This document shows positions 15,882 to 23,745 of a DNA stretch of 54,027 nt, in pieces. Where the stretch lies: positions 1-54,027 of the forward strand of contig CABUCM010000017.1 of the NCBI GenBank assembly GCA_902490005.1, in the 5' to 3' direction. Position numbers and translations under genes: made by a program. The stretch is from an uncultured Ruminiclostridium sp. (GTDB lineage Bacteria; Bacillota; Clostridia; Oscillospirales; Acutalibacteraceae). Positions within the stretch are counted from its first letter, which is position 1. Each line of letters starts with the position of its first letter. The notes beneath the pieces were generated by a model, which was not told the DNA's origin, did no database searches, and saw only the letters and a program-made list of their open reading frames with translations.

Positions 15882-16014
15882 GAGCTTTTTCAGGATTTTG
15901 GCAGGATGTACGGAACTTTATTTAATTTTTAAGAAAATATCCGTCAGCTTTGGGCACCGCGGCGGCAAAGCCTATTTTTAAGAAAAGCAAGAAAGGATTG
16001 AAAAACGCTGGAAA

Positions 16015-16057
16015 ACAAAAATTCCCATCATTCCAGATTGCCTGAAATGATGGGAAT
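16015..16057 (-). terminator. tRNA-Val terminator
   Basis: Minus-strand hairpin (ATTCCCATCATT paired with AATGATGGGAAT, stem extended by CAG/CTG) followed by TTTTTGTTTT, starting five bases after the tRNA 3' end. Confidence 0.85.
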
Positions 16058-16061
16058 CTCT

Positions 16062-16137
16062 TGGTGGACGTTAACGGGTTCGAACCGCTGACCTTCCGCA
16101 CGTCAAGCGGACGCTCTACCAGCTGAGCTAAACGTCC
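16062..16137 (-). tRNA. tRNA-Val (anticodon GAC)
   Basis: A 76-base cloverleaf on the minus strand with the CCA end encoded. Acceptor stem GGACGTT/AACGTCC; D arm TAGCTCAGCTGGTAGAGC; anticodon stem TCCGC/GCGGA with loop TTGACGT, giving anticodon GAC (valine, GUC/GUU codons); T arm with GGTTCGAACC. It stands alone with its own consensus promoter and terminator. Confidence 0.96.
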
Positions 16138-16154
16138 ATTTTTGCTGCTCGATT

Positions 16155-16183
16155 ATTATATAGTATTTAAGATGGCTTGTCAA
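16155..16183 (-). promoter_or_regulatory. Consensus promoter of tRNA-Val
   Basis: Perfect TTGACA and TATAAT separated by 17 bases on the minus strand, with the -10 box ending 18 bases before the mature tRNA. Confidence 0.9.
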
Positions 16184-16334
16184 GCTGTAATTTGCTTTCT
16201 TTGCAGAAAGTTCTTTGAAGGCTACCGCGATTCAGATTTTTATGGTATACTAATGTTAATTTTAGTCCCATCGTATAAACCGACCAGGCCGATTTCCGAT
16301 CTTTGCCAGCGGTGAAAGCTGTCGGGCTGAAAAG

Positions 16335-16363
16335 TTGCTATTTCATGAAAAATGAGGTACAAT
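16335..16363 (+). promoter_or_regulatory. Promoter of the PcrA-type helicase gene
   Basis: TTGCTA and TACAAT with a 17-base spacer. The predicted transcript start is at about 16370, which argues against the in-frame ATG at 16372 as the translation start. Confidence 0.65.
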
Positions 16364-16419
16364 AATCTAACATGCACTTTTGCCTAAAGCATAAATCAAA
16401 GGAAACTGGCGGTGAATCA

Positions 16420-18642
16420 ATGAGCACGATGAAGGAAAAATTAGAGAAAATGAATCCCAAGCAGTTAGAAGCTGTGTTACATACAGAAGGCCCGCTTTTA
16501 ATTTTAGCCGGCGCCGGCAGCGGAAAAACCACGGTGCTGATCAACCGGATCGCCTATATTATCGACCAGGGCCTGGCCAAGCCGTGGCAGATTTTGGCCA
16601 TCACCTTTACCAACAAGGCGGCGGGCGAATTAAAAGACCGGCTTGCCGCTATGCTGGGGGATACCGGCGGCGATGTCTGGGCCGCCACCTTTCACTCTAC
16701 CTGCGCCAGGATTTTAAGGCGTGATGGCGACCGGATCGGTTACAGCAACCATTTTACCGTATATGATACCGACGACAGCAAACGCCTGATAAAGGACTGC
16801 CAGAAGGCGCTGAACATCGATGACAAAATGCTTTCCCATAAATCTATTCTGTCTGAAATTTCCCACGCCAAGGACAGCATGCTTTCCCCGGCGGATTACC
16901 AGTCGGCCGCGGGAAACGATTTCCGCCTGGCGAAGATCGGATCCGTTTATGAGCTGTATCAGAAACGCCTGCGGGAAGCGGACGCCATGGATTTTGACGA
17001 CCTTTTAAGCAATACAGTGGAGCTGTTCCGCCAATGCCCGGAGGTGCTGGAATACTATCAGAACCGGTTTCGCTATATCATGGTGGATGAGTATCAGGAT
17101 ACCAACCAGGTGCAATATGAATTTGTGCGGCTGCTGGCTCAGAAAAGCAAAAACCTGTGCGTGGTGGGCGACGACGACCAGAGTATCTATAAATTCCGCG
17201 GGGCCACCATTGAAAATATCATGAGTTTTGAAAAGTCCTATCCCAGCGCGGCTGTGATTCGCTTAGAGCAGAATTACCGTTCCACCCAGAATATCCTCAA
17301 CGCGGCCAATGAAGTCATCAGCAACAATGAGGAGCGGAAAGGGAAAAAACTTTGGACCCAGAACCCGGAGGGGGACAAAATCCAGGTGCACACCTCTTAT
17401 AACGAGCAGGAGGAAGCGGGCTTTGTGGCCAACACGATTTTGGAGCAGGTGGGAAAAGGCCGGAAATATTCGGATTTTGCGGTGCTGTACCGGATGAACT
17501 CCCAGTCCAATATTTTGGAAAAGGTGTTTGTGAAATCCGGCATTCCTTACCGGATCATCGGCGGGCACCGGTTCTATGAGCGCCGGGAAATCCGGGATAT
17601 GATCGCCTATCTGAGCGTCATCAATAATCCCGCGGATGAAATCCGTCTGCGCCGGATCGTTAACCAGCCCAAACGCTCCATTGGCGATAAGACCATTGCC
17701 ACCGCTAGCGAAATCGCCGGGGCCTTGGGCGAAAGCCTGCTGGAGATCCTGGGACGGGCCGATGAGTTCGACAGCCTGCGGCGGGCTTCTGTAAAGCTGA
17801 AAGCGTTTTATGATATGATGCAGGAGCTGATCGCCGCCAATGACGACGAGAATGTTTCCCTTCACGAACTGTATGAATTGATTCTGGAGAAAACCGGCTA
17901 TATCGAGGCGCTGAGAGCGGAAAAAGAAGAATCTGAGACCAGAATTGAGAATATCAACGAACTTGCTTCCAACCTTCTGAAGTTCCAGGAGGAGAATAGG
18001 GAAGAGGCCACTTTGTCCGCTTTCCTGGAGGAAGTTTCCCTGATGACGGATATTGACAATTATGATGAAACCGCGGATACCGTGGTGATGATGACCATGC
18101 ACTCCGCTAAGGGCCTGGAGTTCCCCGTGGTGTTTCTGCCCGGCTTTGAGGAGGGGATTTTCCCCGGGCTGCAGGCAATTTATGATCCCAGCGAGATCCA
18201 AGAGGAGCGGCGGCTGTGCTACGTGGCCATTACTCGCGCCAAAGAGTGCCTTTACCTGCTGAACGCGGACAGCCGTATGCTGTTTGGCTCCACCAGCCGG
18301 AACCGGCCGTCCAGGTTCAGCCTGGAAATCCCTTTGGACTTAATCGATAAGACCCGGGACCAGGATTGGAAAAAACCGGATTCCGGCATGAGGATGCCGG
18401 TGGCCGAGGCGGAGATCCGGAAAAAATCGGCAACCGCCGCCATGCATTTTGGGCAGGTAACGCCTCCGGTGCGAGGGGGAAATGCCTTTAAAACCGGCGA
18501 TATGGTACAGCACAGGACCTTTGGCAAGGGGCTGGTGGTCAGCGCCGTGCCTATGGGGAACGATGTGTTGCTGGAAATTGCTTTTGAACAGGGAACAAAA
18601 AAATTAATGGCTAATTTTGCCCGGCTCACTAAAGTGGAATAA
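16420..18642 (+). CDS. pcrA: ATP-dependent DNA helicase, UvrD/PcrA family
   Basis: A 740-residue superfamily 1A 3'-5' helicase, the normal PcrA length. Helicase motifs in order: Q motif NPKQLEAV, Walker A AGAGSGKTTVL, motif Ia ITFTNKAAGELKDR, motif II VDEYQDTN, motif III GDDDQSIYKFRGA, motif IV EQNYRST, motif V TMHSAKGLEFPVVFLPG, motif VI EERRLCYVAITRAKE. The C-terminal tail carries the RNA-polymerase-binding-like region (FKTGDMVQHRTFGKGLV). It works in nucleotide excision repair, rolling-circle replication and clearing of RecA or stalled polymerase. Start: ATG at 16420, with an imperfect SD (GGTGA); 16429 is an alternative. Monocistronic. Confidence 0.95.
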   Translation: MSTMKEKLEKMNPKQLEAVLHTEGPLLILAGAGSGKTTVLINRIAYIIDQGLAKPWQILAITFTNKAAGELKDRLAAMLGDTGGDVWAATFHSTCARILRRDGDRIGYSNHFTVYDTDDSKRLIKDCQKALNIDDKMLSHKSILSEISHAKDSMLSPADYQSAAGNDFRLAKIGSVYELYQKRLREADAMDFDDLLSNTVELFRQCPEVLEYYQNRFRYIMVDEYQDTNQVQYEFVRLLAQKSKNLCVVGDDDQSIYKFRGATIENIMSFEKSYPSAAVIRLEQNYRSTQNILNAANEVISNNEERKGKKLWTQNPEGDKIQVHTSYNEQEEAGFVANTILEQVGKGRKYSDFAVLYRMNSQSNILEKVFVKSGIPYRIIGGHRFYERREIRDMIAYLSVINNPADEIRLRRIVNQPKRSIGDKTIATASEIAGALGESLLEILGRADEFDSLRRASVKLKAFYDMMQELIAANDDENVSLHELYELILEKTGYIEALRAEKEESETRIENINELASNLLKFQEENREEATLSAFLEEVSLMTDIDNYDETADTVVMMTMHSAKGLEFPVVFLPGFEEGIFPGLQAIYDPSEIQEERRLCYVAITRAKECLYLLNADSRMLFGSTSRNRPSRFSLEIPLDLIDKTRDQDWKKPDSGMRMPVAEAEIRKKSATAAMHFGQVTPPVRGGNAFKTGDMVQHRTFGKGLVVSAVPMGNDVLLEIAFEQGTKKLMANFARLTKVE

Positions 18643-18658
18643 AGCGGCGGCAAAACAC

Positions 18659-18696
18659 AGCGGGACAAATTCTTTGCGATTTGTTCCGCTTTTTTG
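18659..18696 (+). terminator. Helicase-gene terminator
   Basis: AGCGGGACAAAT pairs with ATTTGTTCCGCT around an 8-base loop, followed by TTTTTT. Confidence 0.9.
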
Positions 18697-18737
18697 AACA
18701 CTTCCCTATATGGTAAAAGGCCAAGGAGGTTACCGCG

Positions 18738-18821
18738 ATGAAATTGCCAAAAGAAGAATTGGAGGCGGTTCTGCTCGCTCCTTGCGGACTGTGCGGTTTG
18801 TTATCGGCATTGCAATCATAA
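18738..18821 (+). pseudogene. 27-residue N-terminal remnant resembling a DUF3795 protein
   Basis: The ATG at 18738 has a strong AAGGAGGT upstream and encodes MKLPKEELEAVLLAPCGLCG followed by seven residues and a stop. APCGLxCG matches the start of the Cys-rich DUF3795 family, which normally continues for about 100 residues or more. No further family sequence follows in any frame I could read before the terminator at 18880, so this looks like the stump of a deleted gene that kept its translation signals. It could instead be a genuine micropeptide. Confidence 0.55.
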
Positions 18822-18879
18822 AAAGCCCTGCAGCGGCCGCTTGAAACGCGCCCTGGCTATGAAATAAAAAACAGAAAAG

Positions 18880-18917
18880 AAAAGCGTCTCCGGAGAAAAA
18901 TCCTGGGACGCTTTTTT
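18880..18917 (+). terminator. Terminator after the DUF3795 remnant
   Basis: AAAAGCGTC and GACGCTTTT enclose a purine-rich loop, with a six-T run. It presumably served the original gene. Confidence 0.8.
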
Positions 18918-18946
18918 GCATATTTTTCTGACTGGGAGAGAGAATA
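18918..18946 (+). promoter_or_regulatory. Possible forespore (SigG/SigF) promoter of spoVAC
   Basis: GCATA and GAGAATA are 17 bases apart, 58 bases before the chosen spoVAC start. The -35 fits the SigG GHATR consensus; the -10 matches five of seven CATWHTA positions. spoVA operons are SigG-dependent in Bacillus, which motivates the call. Confidence 0.3.
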
Positions 18947-19004
18947 AATTTCAGTGAGACAGTTGTTTCATTTTTCGCATTATTCAGAAAGGAAAGTGGA
19001 CTGT

Positions 19005-19448
19005 TTGAAAATTACCGAACAAGAATATTCACAAATGACTAACCAAGCCTCTCCCAATTCCAAAAGCTGGAGGAATGGCCTTTTCGCCTTTCTTATCGGG
19101 GGATTGATCTGTGTGATCGGCCAGGTGCTGGTGAATCTTTACCAGCAGACAGGTTTGAGCCTGCAGGACGCCAGGTGCGCCGTATCCGTCACCCTGGTGG
19201 GTCTCAGCGCTGCTTTCACTGCCCTTCATATTTACGACAACATTGCCAAAGTGGCCGGCGCGGGTACTCTGGTGCCCATTACCGGTTTTGCCAACGCCAT
19301 GGTCAGCCCGGCCATTGAGTTTAAGGCGGAGGGCTTTATCATGGGGATCGGGGCAAAGATGTTTGTGATCGCCGGGCCGGTTTTGGTGTACGGTATCACC
19401 GCGTCGGTTGTTTACGGCATTATCGTGTATGTGTTCGGTTTGTATTAA
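19005..19448 (+). CDS. spoVAC: Stage V sporulation protein AC
   Basis: A 147-residue SpoVAC, close to the 150 of Bacillus. It is a membrane protein with hydrophobic segments at GLFAFLIGGLICVIGQVLVN, VTLVGLSAAFTALHIYD, the GAGTLVPITGFANAMVSPAIEF stretch typical of the family, and a C-terminal MFVIAGPVLVYGITASVVYG. SpoVAC forms a mechanosensitive channel that moves dipicolinic acid across the forespore inner membrane in sporulation and germination. Start is taken as TTG at 19005 after GGAAAGTGG; a GTG at 18954 would add 17 unmatched residues. spoVAD follows after 17 bases. Confidence 0.93.
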   Translation: MKITEQEYSQMTNQASPNSKSWRNGLFAFLIGGLICVIGQVLVNLYQQTGLSLQDARCAVSVTLVGLSAAFTALHIYDNIAKVAGAGTLVPITGFANAMVSPAIEFKAEGFIMGIGAKMFVIAGPVLVYGITASVVYGIIVYVFGLY

Positions 19449-19465
19449 TAGGAAAGAGGGCTGTT

Positions 19466-20473
19466 ATGGGAAAAAGAATGGGGCGGTATACCGTCGTCAT
19501 GGAGCATCATCCGGCGATTTTAGGCTATGCCGCTATCTGTGGTAAAAAGGAGTCGGAGGGCCCCTTGGGGAACGCCTTTGACCTGACCTATGAGGATACC
19601 TCGTTAGGAGAAAAAAGCTGGGAAAAAGCGGAAAGCCGCCTGCAGAAAGAGGCGGTGAACTGCGCGATGAAAAAAGCGGGGGTGACGGCTGATGCGGTGG
19701 ACTACATTTTCGCGGGGGATTTGCTCAACCAATGTATCTCCTCTACCTTTGGGCTTAGAAGCCTGGGAATTCCCTTTCTTGGACAATACGGGGCCTGTTC
19801 TACCATGGCGCAGACCCTGGCGCTGTCCGCCTTCCTGGTGGACGCGGGAATGGCGAACCTTTGTGTTGCGGTCACCTCCAGCCATTTCTGTTCCGCGGAA
19901 CGGCAGTTCCGTTTCCCGCTGGAATACGGCGGGCAAAGGACTCCTACCGCCCAATGGACGGTAACCGGTTCCGGCGCGGCGGTTTTGGGAAAGGGAGAAA
20001 ACACGCCCTATGTTTCCGCGGTCACTATTGGAAAGATCACCGATCTGGGGATTAAGGATGCCGCCAATATGGGAGCCGCTATGGCGCCAGCGGCGGCACA
20101 GACGCTGCGGGAATACTTCAGCGACACGGGAACCAGTCCTAAGGATTATGATCTAATCCTCACCGGCGACTTGGGAGAGGTAGGCAGTAATCTGCTGTAT
20201 GAAATTTTAAGCAGGGAGAACGTGTCTATCCAGGAAAACCATCAGGACTGCGGGTTGCTGATTTTTGACCGCCAGGCTCAAGACGTCCATGCCGGGGGCT
20301 CTGGCTGCGGATGCAGCGCGTCGGTGCTTTGCTCTGTCATATTAAATAAAATGCAAAAGGGCCAGCTTCGCAATATTCTCTTTATGGCCACCGGGGCGCT
20401 GATGTCCCCTACCTCTTCCCAGCAGGGGGAAAGCATTCCCGGCGTAGCCCATCTTGTCAACATCAGGGTGTAA
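19466..20473 (+). CDS. spoVAD: Stage V sporulation protein AD
   Basis: A 335-residue SpoVAD of normal length with a thiolase-like fold. Family landmarks: LGYAAICGKKESEGPLGNAFD, an AGDLLNQCISSTFG stretch, QYGACSTMAQTLALSAFLVDAG, AVTSSHFCSAERQFRFPLEYG, and near the end GGSGCGCSASVLCSVIL and LFMATGALMSPTSSQQGESIPGVAHLV. SpoVAD is a soluble, membrane-associated protein that binds Ca-dipicolinate during uptake into the spore. SD GGAAAGAGG precedes the ATG. The expected third gene spoVAE does not follow; the next gene is an unrelated response regulator with its own promoter. Confidence 0.95.
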   Translation: MGKRMGRYTVVMEHHPAILGYAAICGKKESEGPLGNAFDLTYEDTSLGEKSWEKAESRLQKEAVNCAMKKAGVTADAVDYIFAGDLLNQCISSTFGLRSLGIPFLGQYGACSTMAQTLALSAFLVDAGMANLCVAVTSSHFCSAERQFRFPLEYGGQRTPTAQWTVTGSGAAVLGKGENTPYVSAVTIGKITDLGIKDAANMGAAMAPAAAQTLREYFSDTGTSPKDYDLILTGDLGEVGSNLLYEILSRENVSIQENHQDCGLLIFDRQAQDVHAGGSGCGCSASVLCSVILNKMQKGQLRNILFMATGALMSPTSSQQGESIPGVAHLVNIRV

Positions 20474-20541
20474 AATTGTATTGTTTTTGTCACGGCGCCG
20501 TCTCAAAAAGGTCATACTTTTTTGGGGCGGCGCTCCTTTGC

Positions 20542-20570
20542 TTGAATTGGCTTTTTAAAATTGCTATAAT
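20542..20570 (+). promoter_or_regulatory. Promoter of the two-component operon
   Basis: TTGAAT and a perfect TATAAT with a 17-base spacer, about 38 bases before the GTG start at 20608. Confidence 0.8.
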
Positions 20571-20607
20571 GAAAAAAGATTGTGTTTCATAAGGAAAGAG
20601 GGATAGC

Positions 20608-21264
20608 GTGGTCAAAATTCTCATTGTGGAGGATGACCCTAACATAGCGAAAACCATTGAGGTGACCATTTCCATTGTCGGATACGATTGCAAAATCTGC
20701 GGTGACGGCCAGTCCGCGGTGCGGGAGGTGCTGGAACACGACTACGACCTGGTGCTGCTGGATGTGATGCTGCCCCAGATGGACGGTTTTCAAGTGCTGG
20801 AAAAGATTCAAAGCAGGGGGACGCCGGTGATATTTTTGACAGCTCTGCAGGATGTGACGGATAAGGTAAAGGGCCTGCGGCTGGGAGCGGAGGATTATAT
20901 CGTCAAGCCTTTTGAGGCGGTAGAGCTGCTGGCGCGCATTGAGGTGGTGCTGCGCCGGTCCCACAAGGACAGAAGCCGGCTCACCTATGACGACATTGAA
21001 ATCGATATGGACCGGCATTCCGTCGCCAAAGGGGGAGAGCAGGTGGCCCTGACCCCCAAGGAGTTTGCCCTGCTGGCTTTTTTTATACAGAATGTGGATA
21101 TCGCCATCACCAGAGAGCGGCTGCTGTCCGCGGTATGGGGTTATGAGTTCCAGGGGGAAAGCCGGACGGTGGATATCCATGTGCAGCAGCTCAGAAAAAA
21201 GCTGGCCTTAAGCCAAAAGCTGGTTACCATTCCAAAGCTGGGCTACCGGCTGGAAAGCAGGTGA
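20608..21264 (+). CDS. OmpR/PhoB-type response regulator
   Basis: A 218-residue regulator. The receiver domain (about 1-115) has the acidic pair IVEDD, phospho-acceptor Asp in LVLLDVMLPQMDG, the switch Thr in FLTALQD and Lys in VKPFEAVELLARI. A winged-helix DNA-binding domain (about 125-218) follows, with LTPKEFALLAFFIQN, RERLLSAVWGYE, RTVDIHVQQLRKKL and a KLGYRLE end. Start is GTG after AAGGAAAGAGGG. It is four bases upstream of its cognate kinase. The regulon is unknown; the third gene of the operon and perhaps the protease downstream are candidates. Confidence 0.94.
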   Translation: MVKILIVEDDPNIAKTIEVTISIVGYDCKICGDGQSAVREVLEHDYDLVLLDVMLPQMDGFQVLEKIQSRGTPVIFLTALQDVTDKVKGLRLGAEDYIVKPFEAVELLARIEVVLRRSHKDRSRLTYDDIEIDMDRHSVAKGGEQVALTPKEFALLAFFIQNVDIAITRERLLSAVWGYEFQGESRTVDIHVQQLRKKLALSQKLVTIPKLGYRLESR

Positions 21265-21268
21265 GGCT

Positions 21269-22741
21269 GTGAAGCTGTGGGAGCGGCCTTTGCTTGATTC
21301 TATGAAGCTGTGGCAAAAGATATTTCTAGTTTCCCTGGCGGTGGTTTTGGCGGCGGTTTGCGTCACCGCCCTGTCTGTGCTGACCAGCTATTTTTCCGCT
21401 TCTGTGGAACGGGAAAAAATCCAGGACGTTTCCGCCCATGAATACTACGCCTCCGGCATCGCCAATAATATCGCCTATGAGCGCATCCGGCAGGGACAGA
21501 TTCTTCTTTCCAAAGAAGCTGTGGAGGGAATCATTAAAACGGCGGTTTCCTCCCGGGCCGGGATCAATAGCGGAGCGGCGGTTTACAGCGACACCGGGGT
21601 GTTCGCCTCTGTGCAGATGGATCATTTGTCGGGACAACCGGAATTTCTCAGCGCGGTGAAGGAAAGTGACCAATGCCTCTCTTTGATTTTGGACGCGGAG
21701 GATAAAACCCTGCTGAATGTGTGCTCTAAGCTGCGGCTGGAGGGCGTTGAATACTATCTTTTCACTTCATACGACGTGACGGAAATCTATCATATTTATC
21801 AGAGCCAGCTGAGGTTTATCAGCCTTGTCAGCATAGCGTTCGCCTTAATCACCGGTTTAATCCTGTGGGCCGGGATGCGCCATCTCCTCCGGCCGCTGAC
21901 CGAGGTCAACGCGTCCCTTTGGAAAATCGCGGATGGCGACTATAAGCGGAAGATCAAGGAGCAGGGAAGCAGAGAATTCCGGGAGCTGATCGGGAACATC
22001 AATGGGATGACGGAAGCCATTGAAACCAATGTGGAGCAGCTGCGGCAGGTCGCCGACAGCCGGAAACGGTTTGTGGACAGCCTGGCTCACGAGATGAAAA
22101 CCCCGCTGACCTCTGTGATGTGCCTGGGGGATGTGCTGAGCTGTAAGCGGGTGGTAACAGACAGCGAGCGGCAGGAGTATGCCAGGATTATTGTAGAGGA
22201 GGCTAAAAGGCTGAGAGGGCTGTCCGGCAAGCTGCTTGAGCTTTCGCTGGCTGACAACGCGCCTATGGAATTGGAGCGGGTAGCCGTCGCCGAAATTTTA
22301 GAGGAGGTTGCCGCTTCTGTGGCGCCGGTCCTGGAAAAGCGCCGCATGACCCTGGAGCTTGCCCCGGTGGACGCTTTTGTCACTGTGGATAAGGAGCTGT
22401 TCAAATCCCTGCTGTATAACTTGGTGGACAATGCGATGAAAGCCTCCGGCGACGGGCAGAAAATACGGATTGCCTGCCGGAAGAAAAGGGAAAGAATGGT
22501 TATTTCCGTAGCGGACCAGGGGATCGGTATGAGCGCCCAGGAGCTGAAAAAAATCAGCGAGCCTTTCTATATGGTGGATAAGTCCCGGTCTCGGAAGGAA
22601 GGCGGCGTGGGGCTCGGCTTGTCCCTTTGCGCGTCTATCGCGGAGCGGCACCATGCGAAAATCACCTTTGAAAGCGAGCCGGGCAAGGGCACCACGGTAC
22701 AGGTATCCATTCCCTTGGCAAAGGAGGAGGAATCATTATGA
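21269..22741 (+). CDS. HAMP-containing sensor histidine kinase
   Basis: A 490-residue membrane kinase. TM1 is about residues 18-38 (IFLVSLAVVLAAVCVTALSV), followed by an extracytoplasmic sensor of about 140 residues, TM2 around 185-205 (LVSIAFALITGLILWAGM), and HAMP around 206-255. The HisKA box is FVDSLAHEMKTPLTSV, with an N box (LLYNLVDNAMKAS), G1 (VADQGIGMSAQEL), F (EPFYMVDKSRS) and G2 (GGVGLGLSL) boxes in the ATPase. GTG start with the SD inside the end of the regulator gene. It overlaps the next gene by four bases. The signal is unknown. Confidence 0.93.
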   Translation: MKLWERPLLDSMKLWQKIFLVSLAVVLAAVCVTALSVLTSYFSASVEREKIQDVSAHEYYASGIANNIAYERIRQGQILLSKEAVEGIIKTAVSSRAGINSGAAVYSDTGVFASVQMDHLSGQPEFLSAVKESDQCLSLILDAEDKTLLNVCSKLRLEGVEYYLFTSYDVTEIYHIYQSQLRFISLVSIAFALITGLILWAGMRHLLRPLTEVNASLWKIADGDYKRKIKEQGSREFRELIGNINGMTEAIETNVEQLRQVADSRKRFVDSLAHEMKTPLTSVMCLGDVLSCKRVVTDSERQEYARIIVEEAKRLRGLSGKLLELSLADNAPMELERVAVAEILEEVAASVAPVLEKRRMTLELAPVDAFVTVDKELFKSLLYNLVDNAMKASGDGQKIRIACRKKRERMVISVADQGIGMSAQELKKISEPFYMVDKSRSRKEGGVGLGLSLCASIAERHHAKITFESEPGKGTTVQVSIPLAKEEESL

Positions 22742-23586
22742 AGCTGGCGCAAAAAGGCCTTCCCTTTGTAATCGCTTTGCTTTTGATGGCTGTTTGCTTG
22801 CTGGTGGTAGGCTTGGCCCCTTTGTTCCTCCCCAATTATAAGGGAACGGTCGAGGAGATGGAGCAGCCCAAAAACGCCAATCTTCTTTATGTCAACAGCA
22901 CCGAGGAACTGAACCTCTATCCTTGGAACCTGTATTCAGAATCGGAGAAGGTAATAACCGATTTTGGGCCGGAGGTTTATGAGCTGGCGGTTGGCTGTGT
23001 GTATTACCTTGCGGGATATACCGGGTCAATAGAAAAGCTCCATTCCCAGATGAGGCTTCAGGAATCGGAGCAGAGCGGGCTTTACTTTTTAAAGGATATC
23101 AAGCTTACTGATGAAAACGGCACCCAATATGCGGTCAATATCGCTTATCGCTCGGCCAATGTCTGTTATTTCTCCTGTATCAATGAAAATGAACCGGAAA
23201 TTACCCCGGACGAAATGGATCAGGCCCTCCGCAAGCTTCAGAAAGACTGGGAAGATTTTGTGGAATTGATGAAGCCGGTTGAAGTGCTGGACCTGGATTC
23301 AAGGCGTCAGATGGAAATCGACGGCTACGGGCAGAGGCTTATGTGGGAAAAAAGCGGCGATGCCTTTTCCGATTTTCTGCTCCGCCACCAAGACCTGGTT
23401 GATAGCCAGAAAGGATACCTTGCCGACAATACGAGCTGGCTTTGTACCCTGATCACGAACGCCCAGTTTACCAGCTTGTCTTACGATAACCACATTTATT
23501 TAATGTGTACCGCCTCTGACGGAACCTCCCTGGTTTTAATTTACAGCCCCATAGAAGAGCGGTTTGTGGGTTTCAGCCTGAAATAA
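22738..23586 (+). CDS. Membrane-anchored extracytoplasmic protein of unknown function
   Basis: I do not recognise a family. The 282-residue product has one N-terminal hydrophobic segment (residues about 8-30, GLPFVIALLLMAVCLLVVGL) and then an acidic, presumably extracytoplasmic, mixed alpha/beta region. It has no lipobox Cys. The ATG overlaps the kinase stop (ATGA), so it is translationally coupled to the two-component system. That coupling suggests it is an accessory sensor, kinase modulator or main target of the system. Its size and Tyr/Trp/Glu-rich surface suit protein-protein or envelope contacts. Confidence 0.75.
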   Translation: MKLAQKGLPFVIALLLMAVCLLVVGLAPLFLPNYKGTVEEMEQPKNANLLYVNSTEELNLYPWNLYSESEKVITDFGPEVYELAVGCVYYLAGYTGSIEKLHSQMRLQESEQSGLYFLKDIKLTDENGTQYAVNIAYRSANVCYFSCINENEPEITPDEMDQALRKLQKDWEDFVELMKPVEVLDLDSRRQMEIDGYGQRLMWEKSGDAFSDFLLRHQDLVDSQKGYLADNTSWLCTLITNAQFTSLSYDNHIYLMCTASDGTSLVLIYSPIEERFVGFSLK

Positions 23587-23619
23587 GCCTTGGCAAAGCT
23601 GAAATTTTCCCTGGATCAA

Positions 23620-23649
23620 AAACGCACGGCTTTCCTGCCGTGCGTTTTT
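23620..23649 (+). terminator. Terminator of the two-component operon
   Basis: AACGCACGGC and GCCGTGCGTT with a six-base loop, followed by a T run. Confidence 0.9.
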
Positions 23650-23745
23650 ACGTTTCCCTTACATTTCTTTGAGGACATTATGTGATTCCAGCGCATACAA
23701 TTACCTTAGAGCGCGAGAAAAGCATAAGCTTGGAGGGAATTGAAG

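Noticed and set aside
17263..18201. 312-codon antisense frame inside the helicase gene
   Set aside because: It mirrors helicase codons, lacks a start signal and has no family features.
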